Below, one piece after another: positions 29,811 to 42,490 of a DNA stretch of 64,000 nt. A program made the translations under genes and the position numbers. Source of the DNA: Parazoarcus communis SWub3 = DSM 12120 (GTDB taxonomy: Bacteria; Pseudomonadota; Gammaproteobacteria; Burkholderiales; Rhodocyclaceae); NCBI RefSeq assembly GCF_003226565.1, contig NZ_QKOE01000001.1:186001-250000 (forward strand), in the 5' to 3' direction. The notes under the pieces were generated by a model. That model worked only from the letters and a program-made list of their open reading frames with translations, made no database searches and was not told the origin of the DNA. Each line of letters opens with the position of its first letter. Position 1 is the first letter of the stretch.

Positions 29811-29998
29811 GTGAGGGCGGTCTTGGCCTGGCAGGGCTGTCGAGAGCGCCGCTGAAATGTCTGCTGCGGCGGACAAAAGGCGGCGCATGTCTGAGGGCGC
29901 CTCGCGCCCGAGTTTGCGCCGACTCCGCCGCAGCAGACATTTCAGCGGGTAGCCGAAGGCCGCGAACGCCTGCCCTGCCAGGTCAAGGCCGCCCTCAC
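29811..29998. repeat. Large nested inverted repeat (palindromic element)
   Basis: Outer arms 29811-29837 and 29972-29998 match over 27 bp with two mismatches. Inner arms 29850-29873 and 29924-29947 are perfect over 24 bp (CGCTGAAATGTCTGCTGCGG and complement). Further small stems (GGCGCA/TGCGCC and GGGCGC/GCGCCC) fill the centre. The whole 188 bp can fold into one long hairpin. It has no transposase gene and lies between the convergent parA and uvrD. It looks like a non-coding repeated or mobile element, or a very strong two-way terminator. I cannot see another copy in this window. Confidence 0.8.
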
Positions 29999-30039
29999 GC
30001 GGCACATTGTAAGAGCAGGGAACATGCAGTCAGCGATAC

Positions 30040-32253
30040 TCACGCAGCCTCAAGCTTGGCCACCGCCAGCAGCAACCACTTCATTCCCGCCGCACCAAAG
30101 TTCACCTGAACCCGCGCATCACTCCCGCCCCCTTCGGCCGCAACGATCACCCCCTGGCCGAACTTCGCGTGCTTCACCACCTGACCGATCCGCAAACCGC
30201 CCGGCAAACTGGAAGATGGACGCGATTCACGCGATGCAGCCGGCTTGGCTGACGGCGTAAAGTACGCTCCACCGCCCCCGGTCGCCCCGCCCAGGGCAGT
30301 ACGCTGATTAGGCGGCGACAACCACTTCGTCAATTCAACCGGAATCTCTTCAAGAAAACGCGAACGCAGGTTGTACCGGGTCTGCCCGTGCAACATCCGG
30401 CTCTGCGCAAACGACACATACAGACGCTCGCGCGCCCGCGTCACCGCCACATACATCAGACGCCGCTCCTCCTCCAGCCCGTCACGCTCGAGCGCACTGT
30501 TCTCATGCGGAAACAGCCCTTCCTCCAGCCCGGACAGGAACACGATGTCGAACTCCAGACCCTTGGACGAATGCACCGTCATCAACTGTACGGCGTCCGC
30601 CCCCTGATCGGCCTGATGATCGCCCGCCTCCAGCGATGCATGCGCCAGAAAATCCGCCAGCAGGGCATGGGACGGCTGCCCGGACGCCTCACCCGGGACA
30701 CTTCCCTGCTCGGCCAGGAAGTTTGCTGCCGCATTCAGCAACTCGTCCAGGTTCTCCAGCCGCTCCGCCCCCTCCTTATCTGCCTTGTAGTGGTCGCGCA
30801 ACCCGGACCGATCCAGCACATGATCCACCAGCTCGGGCAAGGCCAACGGCTCGGTCTCCCTGCGCAGATCCTCGATCAGACGCACGAAATGCCCGAGCGA
30901 AGTCCCCGCCTTGCCGCTCAGATGCGGCACCGACGCGTAAAGGCTGCCATTCCAGGTGCGTGAGGCATCCTGCAGCACCTCGATCGACCGCGCACCGATG
31001 CCACGCGTCGGAAAATTCACCACCCGCGCAAAGGCCGTATCGTCATCCGGGTTCGCAATCAGGCGCAGATACGCCAAGGCATGCTTGATCTCCTGACGCT
31101 CGAAAAAGCGCAGACCACCGTACACCCGATACGGGATACCGGCAGTAAAGAGGCGGTGCTCCAGCACCCGCGACTGCGCATTGGACCGATACAACAAGGC
31201 GATCTCGGCGCGGGAATGACCGTCGCGCACCAGAGACTGCACCTCTTCCACAATCCAGCGCGCCTCATCGCCGTCACTGAAAGCCTCGAACACCCGGATC
31301 GGCTCACCGGCCCCCTGGTCGGTCCACAGGTTCTTGCCGAGTCGGTCACTGTTATGGCGGATGATCGCGTTCGCTGCATCCAGGATGTTGCTGCGTGAAC
31401 GATAGTTCTGCTCCAGCCGGATCACGTTCTGCACCCGGAACTCGCGCTCGAAGTCCCGCATATTGCCCACTTCCGCACCGCGGAAACGATAGATGCTCTG
31501 ATCGTCGTCACCCACACAGAACAGCGCCGCACCGCCCTCCTTGCCGTTATCGGCCAGCAACTTCAACCACCGGTACTGCAACACGTTCGTATCCTGAAAC
31601 TCGTCTACCAGGATATGGCGGAAGCGCCGCTGATAATGCCGGCGGATGGGCTCGTTGCGCTCCAGCAACTCATAGGTGCGCAACAGCAACTCCGCAAAAT
31701 CCACAACAGACTCACGCTGACATTGCGCCTCATACTCCTGATAAAGCTGGACACGCTGCCGGGTGTAGTCGTCCCAGGCCTCAACCGCGTGAGGACGCAC
31801 ACCGGCCTCTTTCTGGCCATTGATGAAGTGCTGCAACTCGCGGGGCGGAAATTTCTCGTCGTCAACATTGAGCGTCTTCAACAAGCGCTTGATCGCGGCC
31901 AGCTGATCAGCCGAGTCGAGGATCTGGAACAACTGCGGCAGACCTGCGTCACGGTGATGCGCGCGCAGCAGGCGGTTGCATAGCCCATGGAAAGTGCCCA
32001 CCCACAGCCCCCTGGGGCTGATCGGCAGCATGGTGCCGAGACGGGCGAGCATCTCCTTGGCAGCCTTGTTGGTGAAGGTGACTGCAAGTATGCTATGCGC
32101 ATCAACCTGACCGGATTGCACCAGCCAGGCGATACGTGTGGTCAGCACCCGCGTCTTGCCCGAGCCTGCGCCCGCCAGAATCAGCGCATGCTGCGGCGGC
32201 AAGGTGACGGCCTGGGTCTGTTCGGGATTGAGATTGGCAAGTAGTTGGGACAT
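30040..32253 (-). CDS. uvrD: DNA helicase II UvrD
   Basis: A 737-residue SF1A helicase for mismatch and excision repair. It has Walker A AGAGSGKT at residues 27-34, motif Ib/Ic TFTNKAAKEM, Walker B VDEFQDT, motif III GDDDQSIYRFRGAE, motif IV LEQNYRSRSNIL, motif V LMTVHSSKGLEFD and motif VI VAVTRARERLY. The C-terminus GLRIGQVVKHAKFGQGVIV is the conserved Tudor-like end that contacts RNA polymerase or UvrB in this family. The ATG at 32253 was chosen because AAGGAA lies seven bases upstream; two earlier in-frame ATGs exist at 32277 and 32259. Monocistronic. Confidence 0.96.
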   Translation of the reverse strand: MSQLLANLNPEQTQAVTLPPQHALILAGAGSGKTRVLTTRIAWLVQSGQVDAHSILAVTFTNKAAKEMLARLGTMLPISPRGLWVGTFHGLCNRLLRAHHRDAGLPQLFQILDSADQLAAIKRLLKTLNVDDEKFPPRELQHFINGQKEAGVRPHAVEAWDDYTRQRVQLYQEYEAQCQRESVVDFAELLLRTYELLERNEPIRRHYQRRFRHILVDEFQDTNVLQYRWLKLLADNGKEGGAALFCVGDDDQSIYRFRGAEVGNMRDFEREFRVQNVIRLEQNYRSRSNILDAANAIIRHNSDRLGKNLWTDQGAGEPIRVFEAFSDGDEARWIVEEVQSLVRDGHSRAEIALLYRSNAQSRVLEHRLFTAGIPYRVYGGLRFFERQEIKHALAYLRLIANPDDDTAFARVVNFPTRGIGARSIEVLQDASRTWNGSLYASVPHLSGKAGTSLGHFVRLIEDLRRETEPLALPELVDHVLDRSGLRDHYKADKEGAERLENLDELLNAAANFLAEQGSVPGEASGQPSHALLADFLAHASLEAGDHQADQGADAVQLMTVHSSKGLEFDIVFLSGLEEGLFPHENSALERDGLEEERRLMYVAVTRARERLYVSFAQSRMLHGQTRYNLRSRFLEEIPVELTKWLSPPNQRTALGGATGGGGAYFTPSAKPAASRESRPSSSLPGGLRIGQVVKHAKFGQGVIVAAEGGGSDARVQVNFGAAGMKWLLLAVAKLEAA

Positions 32254-32557
32254 GGACATTTCCTTTGCAGCCGCCATTCTAACCGCCCTGCCGCACGGGG
32301 CCGGACTTGCGCACCACCCGACGAATATTGCAGCCCGGCAACAATCGCTTGAAGAAGGAAAAAAGGTGCGCTATCCTGAAATTGTGCACAGCAACAAATT
32401 GATGTAATTTGTCACGGCAAGTCGATCACCAAACACGATAGAATCGGCACCGTAACTGGATAAAACACATATTTTGCAACACAGCATCAGCGTTCGATCA
32501 AGGAACTCACGAGGTTCAGTCGGCGCAACGGTCTACCCCGGCCGCAAGGAGAACGAC
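32254..32557. other. Divergent intergenic region uvrD/unknown gene, 304 bp
   Basis: An AT-richer promoter region serving uvrD and the small gene at 32558. It contains the palindrome at 32394-32412 and an A/T-rich stretch (ATAAAACACATATTTTGC). No coding sequence is apparent. Confidence 0.55.
32394..32412. promoter_or_regulatory. AT-rich palindrome, possible operator
   Basis: ACAAATT-GATGT-AATTTGT is a perfect 7-bp inverted repeat with a 5-bp spacer. It is about 145 bp before the small unknown gene. It does not match the FNR or LexA consensus, so the regulator is unknown. Confidence 0.45.
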
Positions 32558-35756
<3,199 letters not shown>

Positions 35757-35779
35757 GCACTGCAGCCTAGGACGGACAC

Positions 35780-36295
35780 ATGACCCTATCTTTGAAACGT
35801 CGCCAGTTGCTGGTGGGTTCGGCGGCCCTTGCCGCCAGCGCCCTGCTGGCCGGCTGCGGCTTCCGCCTGCGCGGACCGCAACCGCTCGCCTTTGCCACCC
35901 TGCACATCGGCATCAGCGAATATGCCGAACTGGGCGCCATCCTCCGCCGCCAGGTCGCCACCAGTGGCACCACCACCGTGGTCGAAGATGCCGCCCAGGC
36001 CGAGGCCCGACTGCAGATTCTCAGCAACCAGCGCGAACGCGAGATCCTCAGCCTGACCGGGTCCGGCAAGGTGCGCGAATATCAGCTGACCCAGCGCATC
36101 CGCTTCCGGCTGATCGATCGCAACGGCCAGGAAATGATTCCGCCCACCAATCTGCTGGCGCGGCGGGAATACACTTTCAACGACGAAGCCGTGCTCGGCA
36201 AGTCCGAAGAAGAGTCCTTGCTGTTCCGCGACATGCAGTCCGATCTGGTCAGCCAGATCATGCGCCGTCTGGCCGCCTATCGCCGCCCGTCGTGA
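35780..36295 (+). CDS. lptE: LPS-assembly lipoprotein LptE
   Basis: A 171-residue lipoprotein that plugs the LptD barrel for lipopolysaccharide insertion into the outer membrane. The signal sequence has basic KRRQ, a hydrophobic core and the lipobox LLAGC, with lipidation expected at C26. The mature start GFRLRGPQPLAF is typical of LptE (a GFxLRG motif). It lies between leuS and holA, the standard proteobacterial arrangement, and its TGA overlaps the holA GTG by 4 bp. Its envelope partner lptB is elsewhere in the window. Confidence 0.94.
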   Translation: MTLSLKRRQLLVGSAALAASALLAGCGFRLRGPQPLAFATLHIGISEYAELGAILRRQVATSGTTTVVEDAAQAEARLQILSNQREREILSLTGSGKVREYQLTQRIRFRLIDRNGQEMIPPTNLLARREYTFNDEAVLGKSEEESLLFRDMQSDLVSQIMRRLAAYRRPS

Positions 36296-37299
36296 GTCTG
36301 CGTCCGGATCAGCTTGCCGCGCAACTCGAGCGCCCTTTGGCGCCGCTTTGGGTACTGCACGGCAATGAACCCTTGCTGGTCCTAGAGGCCAGCGATGCGA
36401 TCCGGTCCGCCGCGCGCAAGCAAGGTTACGCAGAGCGCGAAACCCTGGTCGTCGGCCAGGGTTTTCGTTGGGACGCACTGACCCTGGCTGCGGGTAACAT
36501 GTCCCTGTTCGGAGGCGACAAACTCATCGACCTGCGCATTCCCACCGGCAAACCGGGGCGCGAAGGCGGCGACGCGTTGCAGCGCTATTGCAAGCAACTG
36601 CCCAGCAACACCCTGACCCTGGTCACCCTGCCCGAGATGGACTGGCAAGCGCGCAAGACCAGTTGGTTCAAGGCCCTGAGCGAAACCGGGCAATGCATTG
36701 AACTCAACGCACCAGAGCGCGAACGCCTGCCGGCCTGGATTTCGCAGCGGCTGGCTGCACAGCGCCAGTCCGCTCCGCCCGAGGCACTGGCCTTCATTGC
36801 CGACCACGTTGAAGGCAATCTGCTGGCCGCCCACCAGGAAATCCGCAAACTCGGCCTGCTGCATCCCGAAGGCACGATCACGCTGGAGCAAGTGCAGGAT
36901 GCCGTGCTCAACGTCGCGCGTTACGACATCGATAAACTGCGTCAGGCCGTACTGGAGGGCGATCCGGCACGCTGCGCACGCCTGCTCGACGGCCTGCGCG
37001 GCGAGGGGGCTGCACCACCGCTGATACTTTGGGCGCTGGCCAGCGAAACCCGCAGCCTGGCCGTCCTGCGCACCGGGCGGGATTCCGGTCAGCCGCTTCA
37101 GGCGCTGTTCAAACAGGAACGCATCTTTGACAACCGCCGCCAGCAAGCGCTCGGCCGGGCGCTTGAGCGCCTCAGCCAAGGCAAGCTGCGTGCCGCGCTG
37201 CTGCACGCCGCACGTATCGATCGCATGATCAAGGGGCTGGTCCCCGGCGACATCTGGGATGAGTTCCTGCAGCTTTCTTTGCGACTGACGCATCGCTGA
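36292..37299 (+). CDS. holA: DNA polymerase III delta subunit
   Basis: HolA opens the beta clamp as part of the clamp loader. The 335-residue protein starts [20 protein letters not shown] and contains [18 protein letters not shown], the delta-family N-terminal signature, and a C-terminal helical collar domain ([20 protein letters not shown]). The start is GTG at 36292, forming GTGA with the lptE stop. The clamp loader protein completes the replication set with dnaE and dnaG nearby. A hairpin follows the gene. Confidence 0.93.
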   Translation: MSLRPDQLAAQLERPLAPLWVLHGNEPLLVLEASDAIRSAARKQGYAERETLVVGQGFRWDALTLAAGNMSLFGGDKLIDLRIPTGKPGREGGDALQRYCKQLPSNTLTLVTLPEMDWQARKTSWFKALSETGQCIELNAPERERLPAWISQRLAAQRQSAPPEALAFIADHVEGNLLAAHQEIRKLGLLHPEGTITLEQVQDAVLNVARYDIDKLRQAVLEGDPARCARLLDGLRGEGAAPPLILWALASETRSLAVLRTGRDSGQPLQALFKQERIFDNRRQQALGRALERLSQGKLRAALLHAARIDRMIKGLVPGDIWDEFLQLSLRLTHR

Positions 37300-37338
37300 A
37301 GGCACCGACTTGCAAGCCTGAGCAAATGGCAACCTACT

Positions 37339-37359
37339 CAGGGCTTGCCAACAGCCCTG
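37339..37359 (+). terminator. Hairpin after holA, weak terminator candidate
   Basis: CAGGGCT, loop TGCCAAC, AGCCCTG form a perfect 7-bp stem followed by a short CTTTC run. The lack of a real T-run makes termination uncertain; it may instead shape the proA leader. Confidence 0.4.
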
Positions 37360-37406
37360 CTTTCAGTGCTCTAATCTCGGTTTGGTTCCCGCACCCGGAT
37401 ACCCAG

Positions 37407-38684
37407 ATGGACATCAATACCTACATGCTTACCCTTGGCAAGCAGGCACGTGCAGCATCGCGCCAGCTTGCCGCCGCCTCCACCGAGGCCAAGAACACCG
37501 CGCTGCTGGCCATGGCAAGCGAGATTCGCAAGCGCGCAGCTTCGCTGCTTGAAGCCAACGCCCGCGACCTGAATGCGGCACGCGAGGCAGGACTAGACGC
37601 GGCGATGATCGACCGCCTGACCCTCACAGCCAAGGGCGTTGAAGCGATTGCCACCGGTCTTGAGCAAGTTGCGGCACTACCCGACCCGGTGGGTGAGATC
37701 ACCGATGTCAAGCGCCGCCCCTCCGGCATCCAGGTGGGCAAAATGCGTGTCCCGCTTGGCGTCATCGGCATCATCTACGAAGCCCGTCCCAACGTCACCG
37801 CGGATGCGGCGGCGCTATGCCTGAAGTCCGGCAATGCCGCCATCCTGCGTGGCGGCAAGGAAGCCCTGCACTGCAACCAGGCGATTGCCGACTGCGTGCG
37901 CGCCGGGCTGAAGGCTGCAGGCCTGCCCGAGCGGGCAGTCCAGGTCGTCGACACCACTGACCGCGCGGCCGTCGGCGCCTTGATCACCATGCCCGAATTC
38001 GTAGATGTCATCGTCCCCCGCGGCGGCAAAGGCTTGATCGAACGCATCTCGCGCGAAGCCCGTGTGCCGGTGATCAAGCACCTTGACGGCAACTGTCATG
38101 TCTATGTCGACGACGAGGCCGATCCGGCCAAGATCGTACCTATCGTCGAGAACGCCAAGACCCAGCGTTACGGCACCTGCAACACCACCGAATCGCTGCT
38201 TGTTTCGCGTACGGTGGCCGACCTCTGCCTGCCGGCAATCGGGCAGATGCTGGCCAGCAAGGGCGTCGAGATGCGCGGCTGCGCCGAGTCGCTGGCACTG
38301 CTGCGCGACGCCGGTATCGACAACGACAAGCTGGTGGCTGCCACCGAGCAGGACTGGTCGGAAGAGTACCTCGCGCCGATCATCGCCATCCGCATCGTCG
38401 ATGGCCTCGACGAAGCCATCGAGCACATCAACACCTACAGTTCGGGCCACACCGAAGCCATCATTACCGAGAACTACACCAGCGCCATGCGCTTCCTGCG
38501 TGAGGTGGACTCGGCCTCGGTCATGATCAACGCATCGACACGATTCGCCGATGGATTCGAATATGGTCTGGGAGCAGAAATCGGCATTTCCACCGACAAG
38601 ATTCACGCCCGCGGCCCGGTCGGGCTGGAAGGCCTGACCAGCCAGAAATGGATCGTGTTCGGCAATGGCGAGATCCGCCGCTGA
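37407..38684 (+). CDS. proA: Gamma-glutamyl phosphate reductase
   Basis: ProA reduces gamma-glutamyl phosphate to the semialdehyde in proline synthesis, using NADPH. The 425-residue protein has the aldehyde-dehydrogenase fold with the catalytic cysteine C258 in [13 protein letters not shown], the nucleotide loop [14 protein letters not shown], and the end [20 protein letters not shown] (the family's GAEIGIST follows). ATG 37407 was chosen because [18 protein letters not shown] starts the family sequence. proB is not in the window. Monocistronic by position. Confidence 0.96.
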   Translation: MDINTYMLTLGKQARAASRQLAAASTEAKNTALLAMASEIRKRAASLLEANARDLNAAREAGLDAAMIDRLTLTAKGVEAIATGLEQVAALPDPVGEITDVKRRPSGIQVGKMRVPLGVIGIIYEARPNVTADAAALCLKSGNAAILRGGKEALHCNQAIADCVRAGLKAAGLPERAVQVVDTTDRAAVGALITMPEFVDVIVPRGGKGLIERISREARVPVIKHLDGNCHVYVDDEADPAKIVPIVENAKTQRYGTCNTTESLLVSRTVADLCLPAIGQMLASKGVEMRGCAESLALLRDAGIDNDKLVAATEQDWSEEYLAPIIAIRIVDGLDEAIEHINTYSSGHTEAIITENYTSAMRFLREVDSASVMINASTRFADGFEYGLGAEIGISTDKIHARGPVGLEGLTSQKWIVFGNGEIRR

Positions 38685-38780
38685 GCCATATCGCACTGAT
38701 ACACCGCCCTTACGTGGAGGCTTCCGAACGTGAGCGGGCATCACTTACCGTGCGGTAAGGACCAGACTGCAAGCCCCATT

Positions 38781-38812
38781 GCCGTTGCGCAGCAACGTGC
38801 CGCGCAACGGCC
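38781..38812. repeat. Hairpin-forming inverted repeat between proA and ogt
   Basis: A 10-bp stem GCCGTTGCGC / GCGCAACGGC with an 11-nt loop in the 212-bp gap. It has no T-run. It could terminate proA by a factor-dependent route or fold in the ogt leader. Confidence 0.5.
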
Positions 38813-38896
38813 ACAAGGGTGCGCCAAGCCTTTTTCCACGGCCGTCGGGATCGCCCCTCACCCCATCCCGCAGCACCTGATGCAAGAAGGGGCCGG

Positions 38897-39367
38897 ATGA
38901 ACGTTCCGCCTGCAGATATCGTGCTGGACCTGCCCTTTGGCCGCTTCGGCATTCACCTGATCGGCACGCAGATCCGCGAAATGCAGTTCCTGCCGCCCGA
39001 CACCCCGCTGCGCGCCCCGCGGGAGGACGCTGCGCAAGCGATCGTGGCGAAAATCCACGCCTGGCTCGGAGCCCCCTCACACCCACTCCAGCTCCCCCTG
39101 TGCTCACGTGGAACACCCTTTCAGCGCCGCGTCTGGCATGCACTGACAACGATCCCTGCAGGCCAGGTAAAAAGCTACGGGACGCTTGCAGCAGAGCTCG
39201 ATACCGCCGCACGAGCGGTCGGTCAGGCCTGTGGGGCGAACCCGTTTCCACTGGCCATTCCGTGCCATCGTGTCGTTGCGGCAAACGGTATCGGTGGTTT
39301 CGCCCATGCATCCGACGGCTACCTGATCCTCGCCAAACGCTGGCTGCTGGCCAATGAAGCACCATGA
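38897..39367 (+). CDS. ogt: Methylated-DNA cysteine methyltransferase
   Basis: A suicide DNA repair protein of 156 residues that takes alkyl groups off O6-methylguanine. The acceptor cysteine is C123 in the exact IPCHRVV motif, and the DNA-binding part is TPFQRRVWHALTTIPAGQVK with YGTLA. The ATG at 38897 is preceded by AAGAAGGGG. Its stop overlaps the xerD start as ATGA, so translation is coupled. No ada-type regulatory domain is present. Confidence 0.95.
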   Translation: MNVPPADIVLDLPFGRFGIHLIGTQIREMQFLPPDTPLRAPREDAAQAIVAKIHAWLGAPSHPLQLPLCSRGTPFQRRVWHALTTIPAGQVKSYGTLAAELDTAARAVGQACGANPFPLAIPCHRVVAANGIGGFAHASDGYLILAKRWLLANEAP

Positions 39368-40281
39368 CAGGCACACCCTCCACACCTCCTCAGGCCCTCC
39401 ACGCCGAACTGGATGCTTTCTGCGACACCCTGTGGCTGGAACACGGATTGGCGCGCAACACGCTTGCCGGCTATCGCAGCGATCTTGCCTTGTTTGGCCA
39501 CTGGCTGTACCAACGCGGCCAAACGCTGCAAACCGCCGACTCAGCCACCCTGGCAGCCTATCTGGCTGAATTCAGCCAACGCGCCAAACCAACCAGCCAG
39601 CGCCGATTGCTCTCGGCCTGGCGGCGCTATTACCGTCATCTGCTTGCCAATCGCCAGATCTCAAGTGATCCCACGCTGAAGCTCGATCCACCACTGCCAA
39701 CACAACGCCTGCCAAAAACACTGACTGAGACCCAGGTCGAAACGCTGCTTGCCGCACCAGATCTTGATAGCCCGCTGGGAGTTCGGGATCGCTGCATGCT
39801 CGAAGTCATCTATGCAAGTGGACTGCGCGTCTCGGAATTGATCACGTTACCGACATTTGCCGTCAGCCTGAACGATGGGGTCGTCAAGATCATGGGTAAA
39901 GGCAGCAAGGAACGCCTCGTCCCACTTGGACAAGTCGCGGTCGAATGGATCGTGCGATATATGCGCGAGAGCCGCCCCACCCTGCTGGCCGGACACCAGT
40001 GTGACGCAATGTTTGTCACACAACGTGGAGCTGCAATGAGTCGACAAATGTTCTGGCGTATCATCAAGCAATATGCAACCCAAGCCGGCATCCCGGCACA
40101 ACGCATTTCACCGCATACGTTACGCCATGCATTTGCCACGCACCTGCTGAATCACGGCGCCGATTTGCGTGTCGTACAATTACTGCTCGGCCATGCAGAC
40201 ATCTCCACAACCCAGGTTTATACCCATGTTGCACGAGAGCGCCTGAAGGCATTACACCATATTCATCACCCGAGAGCCTGA
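39364..40281 (+). CDS. xerD: Site-specific tyrosine recombinase XerD
   Basis: Resolves chromosome dimers at dif together with XerC. A 305-residue protein with N-terminal SAM-like domain and catalytic residues R155 (ASGLRVSEL), K179 (KGSKER), H251 and R254 (PHTLRHAFATH), H277 (LLGHADIST) and nucleophile Y286 (TQVYTHV). All are intact. Overlap of 4 bp with ogt. The type is XerD by its close match to ASGLRVSEL and LLGHADIST; an integrase would be an unlikely alternative given the housekeeping setting. Confidence 0.95.
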   Translation: MTGTPSTPPQALHAELDAFCDTLWLEHGLARNTLAGYRSDLALFGHWLYQRGQTLQTADSATLAAYLAEFSQRAKPTSQRRLLSAWRRYYRHLLANRQISSDPTLKLDPPLPTQRLPKTLTETQVETLLAAPDLDSPLGVRDRCMLEVIYASGLRVSELITLPTFAVSLNDGVVKIMGKGSKERLVPLGQVAVEWIVRYMRESRPTLLAGHQCDAMFVTQRGAAMSRQMFWRIIKQYATQAGIPAQRISPHTLRHAFATHLLNHGADLRVVQLLLGHADISTTQVYTHVARERLKALHHIHHPRA

Positions 40282-40334
40282 CTGCCCGCCCGTAAATAAA
40301 TCCAATAAAATATCATTAAATCAAACCCTTAATA

Positions 40335-40823
40335 ATGCCAAAAGCAGACAAACATCACCCGGAAACGCCCGCAACCCGCTTCCTTCGCCAACACGGCATT
40401 CCTTATTCCGGACATCCATACGAATACGAGGAACACGGTGGCACCGAGGTCTCTGCCCGCGAACTGAATGTCGACGAGCACTCGGTGATCAAAACCCTGA
40501 TCATGGAAGACGAAAGCGGGCACCCCCTGATTGTTCTGATGCACGGCAATCGCAAGGTCTCCACCAAGGAGTTGGCACGACAAGCCAATTGCAAGCGCAT
40601 CGAACCTTGCAAGCCTGAGGTTGCAAATCGCCATTCAGGCTACCTGATCGGCGGCACCTCACCCTTTGGAACACGCAAGAAAATGCCTGTTTACATGGAG
40701 AAAACCATTCTTGACCTGCCACTCATCTATATCAATGGCGGGAAAAGGGGATTTCTTGTCGGCATCCACCCGCACGATCTGCTCACGGTATTGCAGCCAA
40801 CGCTGGTCGAAGTGGCAAATTAA
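40335..40823 (+). CDS. ybaK: Cys-tRNA(Pro) deacylase, YbaK/EbsC family
   Basis: A 162-residue trans-editing protein that hydrolyses mischarged Cys-tRNA(Pro). Family marks are PATRFLRQHGIPY, the lysine region DEHSVIKTLIM, VSTKELAR and the GGTSPFGTRKKMPVY loop with a GGKRGFLVGI end. It has its own AT-rich leader of 53 bp after xerD, which is unlike the surrounding GC-rich spacers. Its end faces the leader of the H-NS-like gene. Confidence 0.93.
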   Translation: MPKADKHHPETPATRFLRQHGIPYSGHPYEYEEHGGTEVSARELNVDEHSVIKTLIMEDESGHPLIVLMHGNRKVSTKELARQANCKRIEPCKPEVANRHSGYLIGGTSPFGTRKKMPVYMEKTILDLPLIYINGGKRGFLVGIHPHDLLTVLQPTLVEVAN

Positions 40824-40931
40824 GTTACTGCATCCTTATCTCACCGGGGAACAAATATCCGCCGGAAGATATAAAAATTCACGCGGACATGCTCTATTAG
40901 TGCCAGAATAGACGCCTTGGGTTCTGATCGT

Positions 40932-40949
40932 ATTGATTCGGTCATCAAT
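40932..40949. promoter_or_regulatory. Inverted repeat in the H-NS-like gene leader
   Basis: ATTGAT-TCGGTC-ATCAAT, a perfect 6-bp repeat with a 6-bp spacer about 30 bp before the ATG. It may be an operator or RNA hairpin; autoregulation of H-NS family genes through AT-rich leaders is common. Confidence 0.35.
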
Positions 40950-40979
40950 CCAGTTCGTCAAACACTATTTGGAGAAATC

Positions 40980-41354
40980 ATGGATCTCGGCTCTATGTCG
41001 CTGACCGAACTGCGTCGCCTGCAATCGAAGGTTGAATCGGAAATCCGTCGCCGTAGCGACACCGCACGGCGCGATCTGATCAAGCGCATGCAGAAGATGG
41101 CCGCCGAACAAGGACTTTCGCTGGAAGACGTCATCGGCACGGCACCTGCTGCGGCGGAAAAGACGCCCAGCCGCCGCGGCCGCAAACCGGGTAAAGCCGC
41201 AAAGGCGGCAAAACCGGCCACCGTCAGCGTCATCAAGTACCGCAACCCTGCGAATCCGGAGCAGGGCTGGACGGGACGTGGGCGCAAACCGCAATGGGCA
41301 CTCGACCTGCTTGCCCAAGGCAAGTCCCTTGACGAAGCCGCAGTCCAGATCTGA
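40980..41354 (+). CDS. H-NS-like nucleoid protein
   Basis: A 124-residue nucleoid-associated protein of the betaproteobacterial H-NS family. The N-terminal helices (LTELRRLQSKVESEIRRR) should form a dimerising coiled coil. The C-terminal DNA-binding part has a basic linker with an AT-hook-like RRGRKPGK and the H-NS-type core NPEQGWTGRGRKPQWALDL. The ATG at 40980 follows TTTGGAGAAATC, a good site. The leader from 40824 is AT-rich, consistent with autoregulation. It likely silences AT-rich foreign DNA, which makes it relevant to the accessory genes at 19.8 and 48 kb. Confidence 0.92.
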   Translation: MDLGSMSLTELRRLQSKVESEIRRRSDTARRDLIKRMQKMAAEQGLSLEDVIGTAPAAAEKTPSRRGRKPGKAAKAAKPATVSVIKYRNPANPEQGWTGRGRKPQWALDLLAQGKSLDEAAVQI

Positions 41355-41363
41355 CCACAGACG

Positions 41364-41384
41364 GGCCCGGCCAGTGGCCGGGCC
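41364..41384. terminator. Hairpin between convergent H-NS-like gene and folB
   Basis: GGCCCGGCC-AGT-GGCCGGGCC is a perfect 9-bp GC stem. No T-run follows, so termination is likely but not proved. Confidence 0.5.
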
Positions 41385-41411
41385 TCATGACCTGCACTGA
41401 TTGCCAGCGAA

Positions 41412-41789
41412 TTACAGCGTGGAAGGCGGCAGACTCACGCCCTCCTTCCCGCGCTGGATAAATACGCCAACCCGCCTGACTCCCTTCATCACACCAATCT
41501 TGGCAATCCGGATCTTGACCCACGGCGCGCCGAATTCGTCAAAAAGCATATTGACCACGAACTCGCCGAGCGTTTCAATCAGATTGAAATGGCGCTCTGC
41601 CAATTCCTGCCGAATACGCTCGATCACCTCCGCATAATTGATCGTGTCGGCGATATCGTCATGTTCTGCTGCCGAGTCGGGCACCCCGAAGGTCAGGTGC
41701 AACTCAACGGTTTGCGGCGCGATCTTCTCGCGCGGATAGATGCCGACCCAGGCCTGAACGCGCAGCTCTTCGATGAAGATGAAATCCAT
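41412..41789 (-). CDS. folB: Dihydroneopterin aldolase
   Basis: FolB cleaves dihydroneopterin in folate synthesis. The 125-residue protein opens [22 protein letters not shown], matching the family start IFIxxLxVxxxxGIYxxE, with [12 protein letters not shown] in the middle and the catalytic glutamate near LIETLGEFV. It is divergent from plsY, the standard arrangement in many proteobacteria, with 107 bp between starts. Monocistronic. Confidence 0.94.
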   Translation of the reverse strand: MDFIFIEELRVQAWVGIYPREKIAPQTVELHLTFGVPDSAAEHDDIADTINYAEVIERIRQELAERHFNLIETLGEFVVNMLFDEFGAPWVKIRIAKIGVMKGVRRVGVFIQRGKEGVSLPPSTL

Positions 41790-41896
41790 GTCGGTTCCCG
41801 ATTAGAATCGCCGCAATTCTAGCCGGATGCTCCACTCCCTTGCGTACAGATTGCTACGCAAGTACCCGTCACCCCCTCCGGCACCGTGGAGAAACC

Positions 41897-42490
41897 ATGT
41901 CTGTCATGCTGCTACTTGCCGCCGCCTACCTGCTGGGCTCGGTTCCGTTCGCAATTGTCTCAAGCCGGCTATTCGGCCTGCAGGACCCACGAACCTACGG
42001 CTCAGGAAACCCTGGCGCAACCAATGTGCTGCGCAGTGGCAACAAGGGTGCAGCAGTCGTCACCCTGTTCGGGGATTGCGCAAAGGGCTGGCTGGCAGTG
42101 TGGGCCGCACTTCAACTGGGCTTTGCCGCGCCAGAAGCAGCATTGGCGGGCCTGGCCGCTTTCCTCGGGCATGTATTCACCATTTTCCTGCGCTTCAATG
42201 GCGGCAAAGGTGTCGCCACCGCACTCGGCGTGCTGGCCGGCATCGACTGGCGTATTGCACTCGCCAGCCTTGGCATCTGGCTACTGGTAGCCTTCATCAG
42301 CCGCTACTCTTCCGCCGCCGCGCTTGCCGCCGCTGCGGCAGCGCCAATTGCCGGCTACCTCTTTCTTGGCGGCGTTCCGGTCATTGCCGTGCTGCTGGCC
42401 ATGAGCGCAATCCTGATCTGGCGCCACGCAGCCAACATCCAGCGACTGTTCGCCGGCACCGAGGGCCGGATCGGTGGCAAGAAGACCTGA
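41897..42490 (+). CDS. plsY: Glycerol-3-phosphate acyltransferase PlsY
   Basis: PlsY moves acyl groups from acyl phosphate to glycerol 3-phosphate, the first step of phospholipid synthesis. The 197-residue protein has five hydrophobic segments and the family motifs [45 protein letters not shown] and a C-terminal [14 protein letters not shown]. The ATG at 41897 has GGAGAAACC upstream. It converges on tsaD with no bases between the stop codons: TGATCA carries both. Confidence 0.95.
   Translation: MSVMLLLAAAYLLGSVPFAIVSSRLFGLQDPRTYGSGNPGATNVLRSGNKGAAVVTLFGDCAKGWLAVWAALQLGFAAPEAALAGLAAFLGHVFTIFLRFNGGKGVATALGVLAGIDWRIALASLGIWLLVAFISRYSSAAALAAAAAAPIAGYLFLGGVPVIAVLLAMSAILIWRHAANIQRLFAGTEGRIGGKKT

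Noticed and set aside
32394-32412. FNR box before the small unknown gene
   Set aside because: Only the left half (TTGAT) matches; the right half does not read ATCAA.
38685-38896. Cobalamin or FMN riboswitch between proA and ogt
   Set aside because: No conserved riboswitch boxes are present on either strand, only hairpins.
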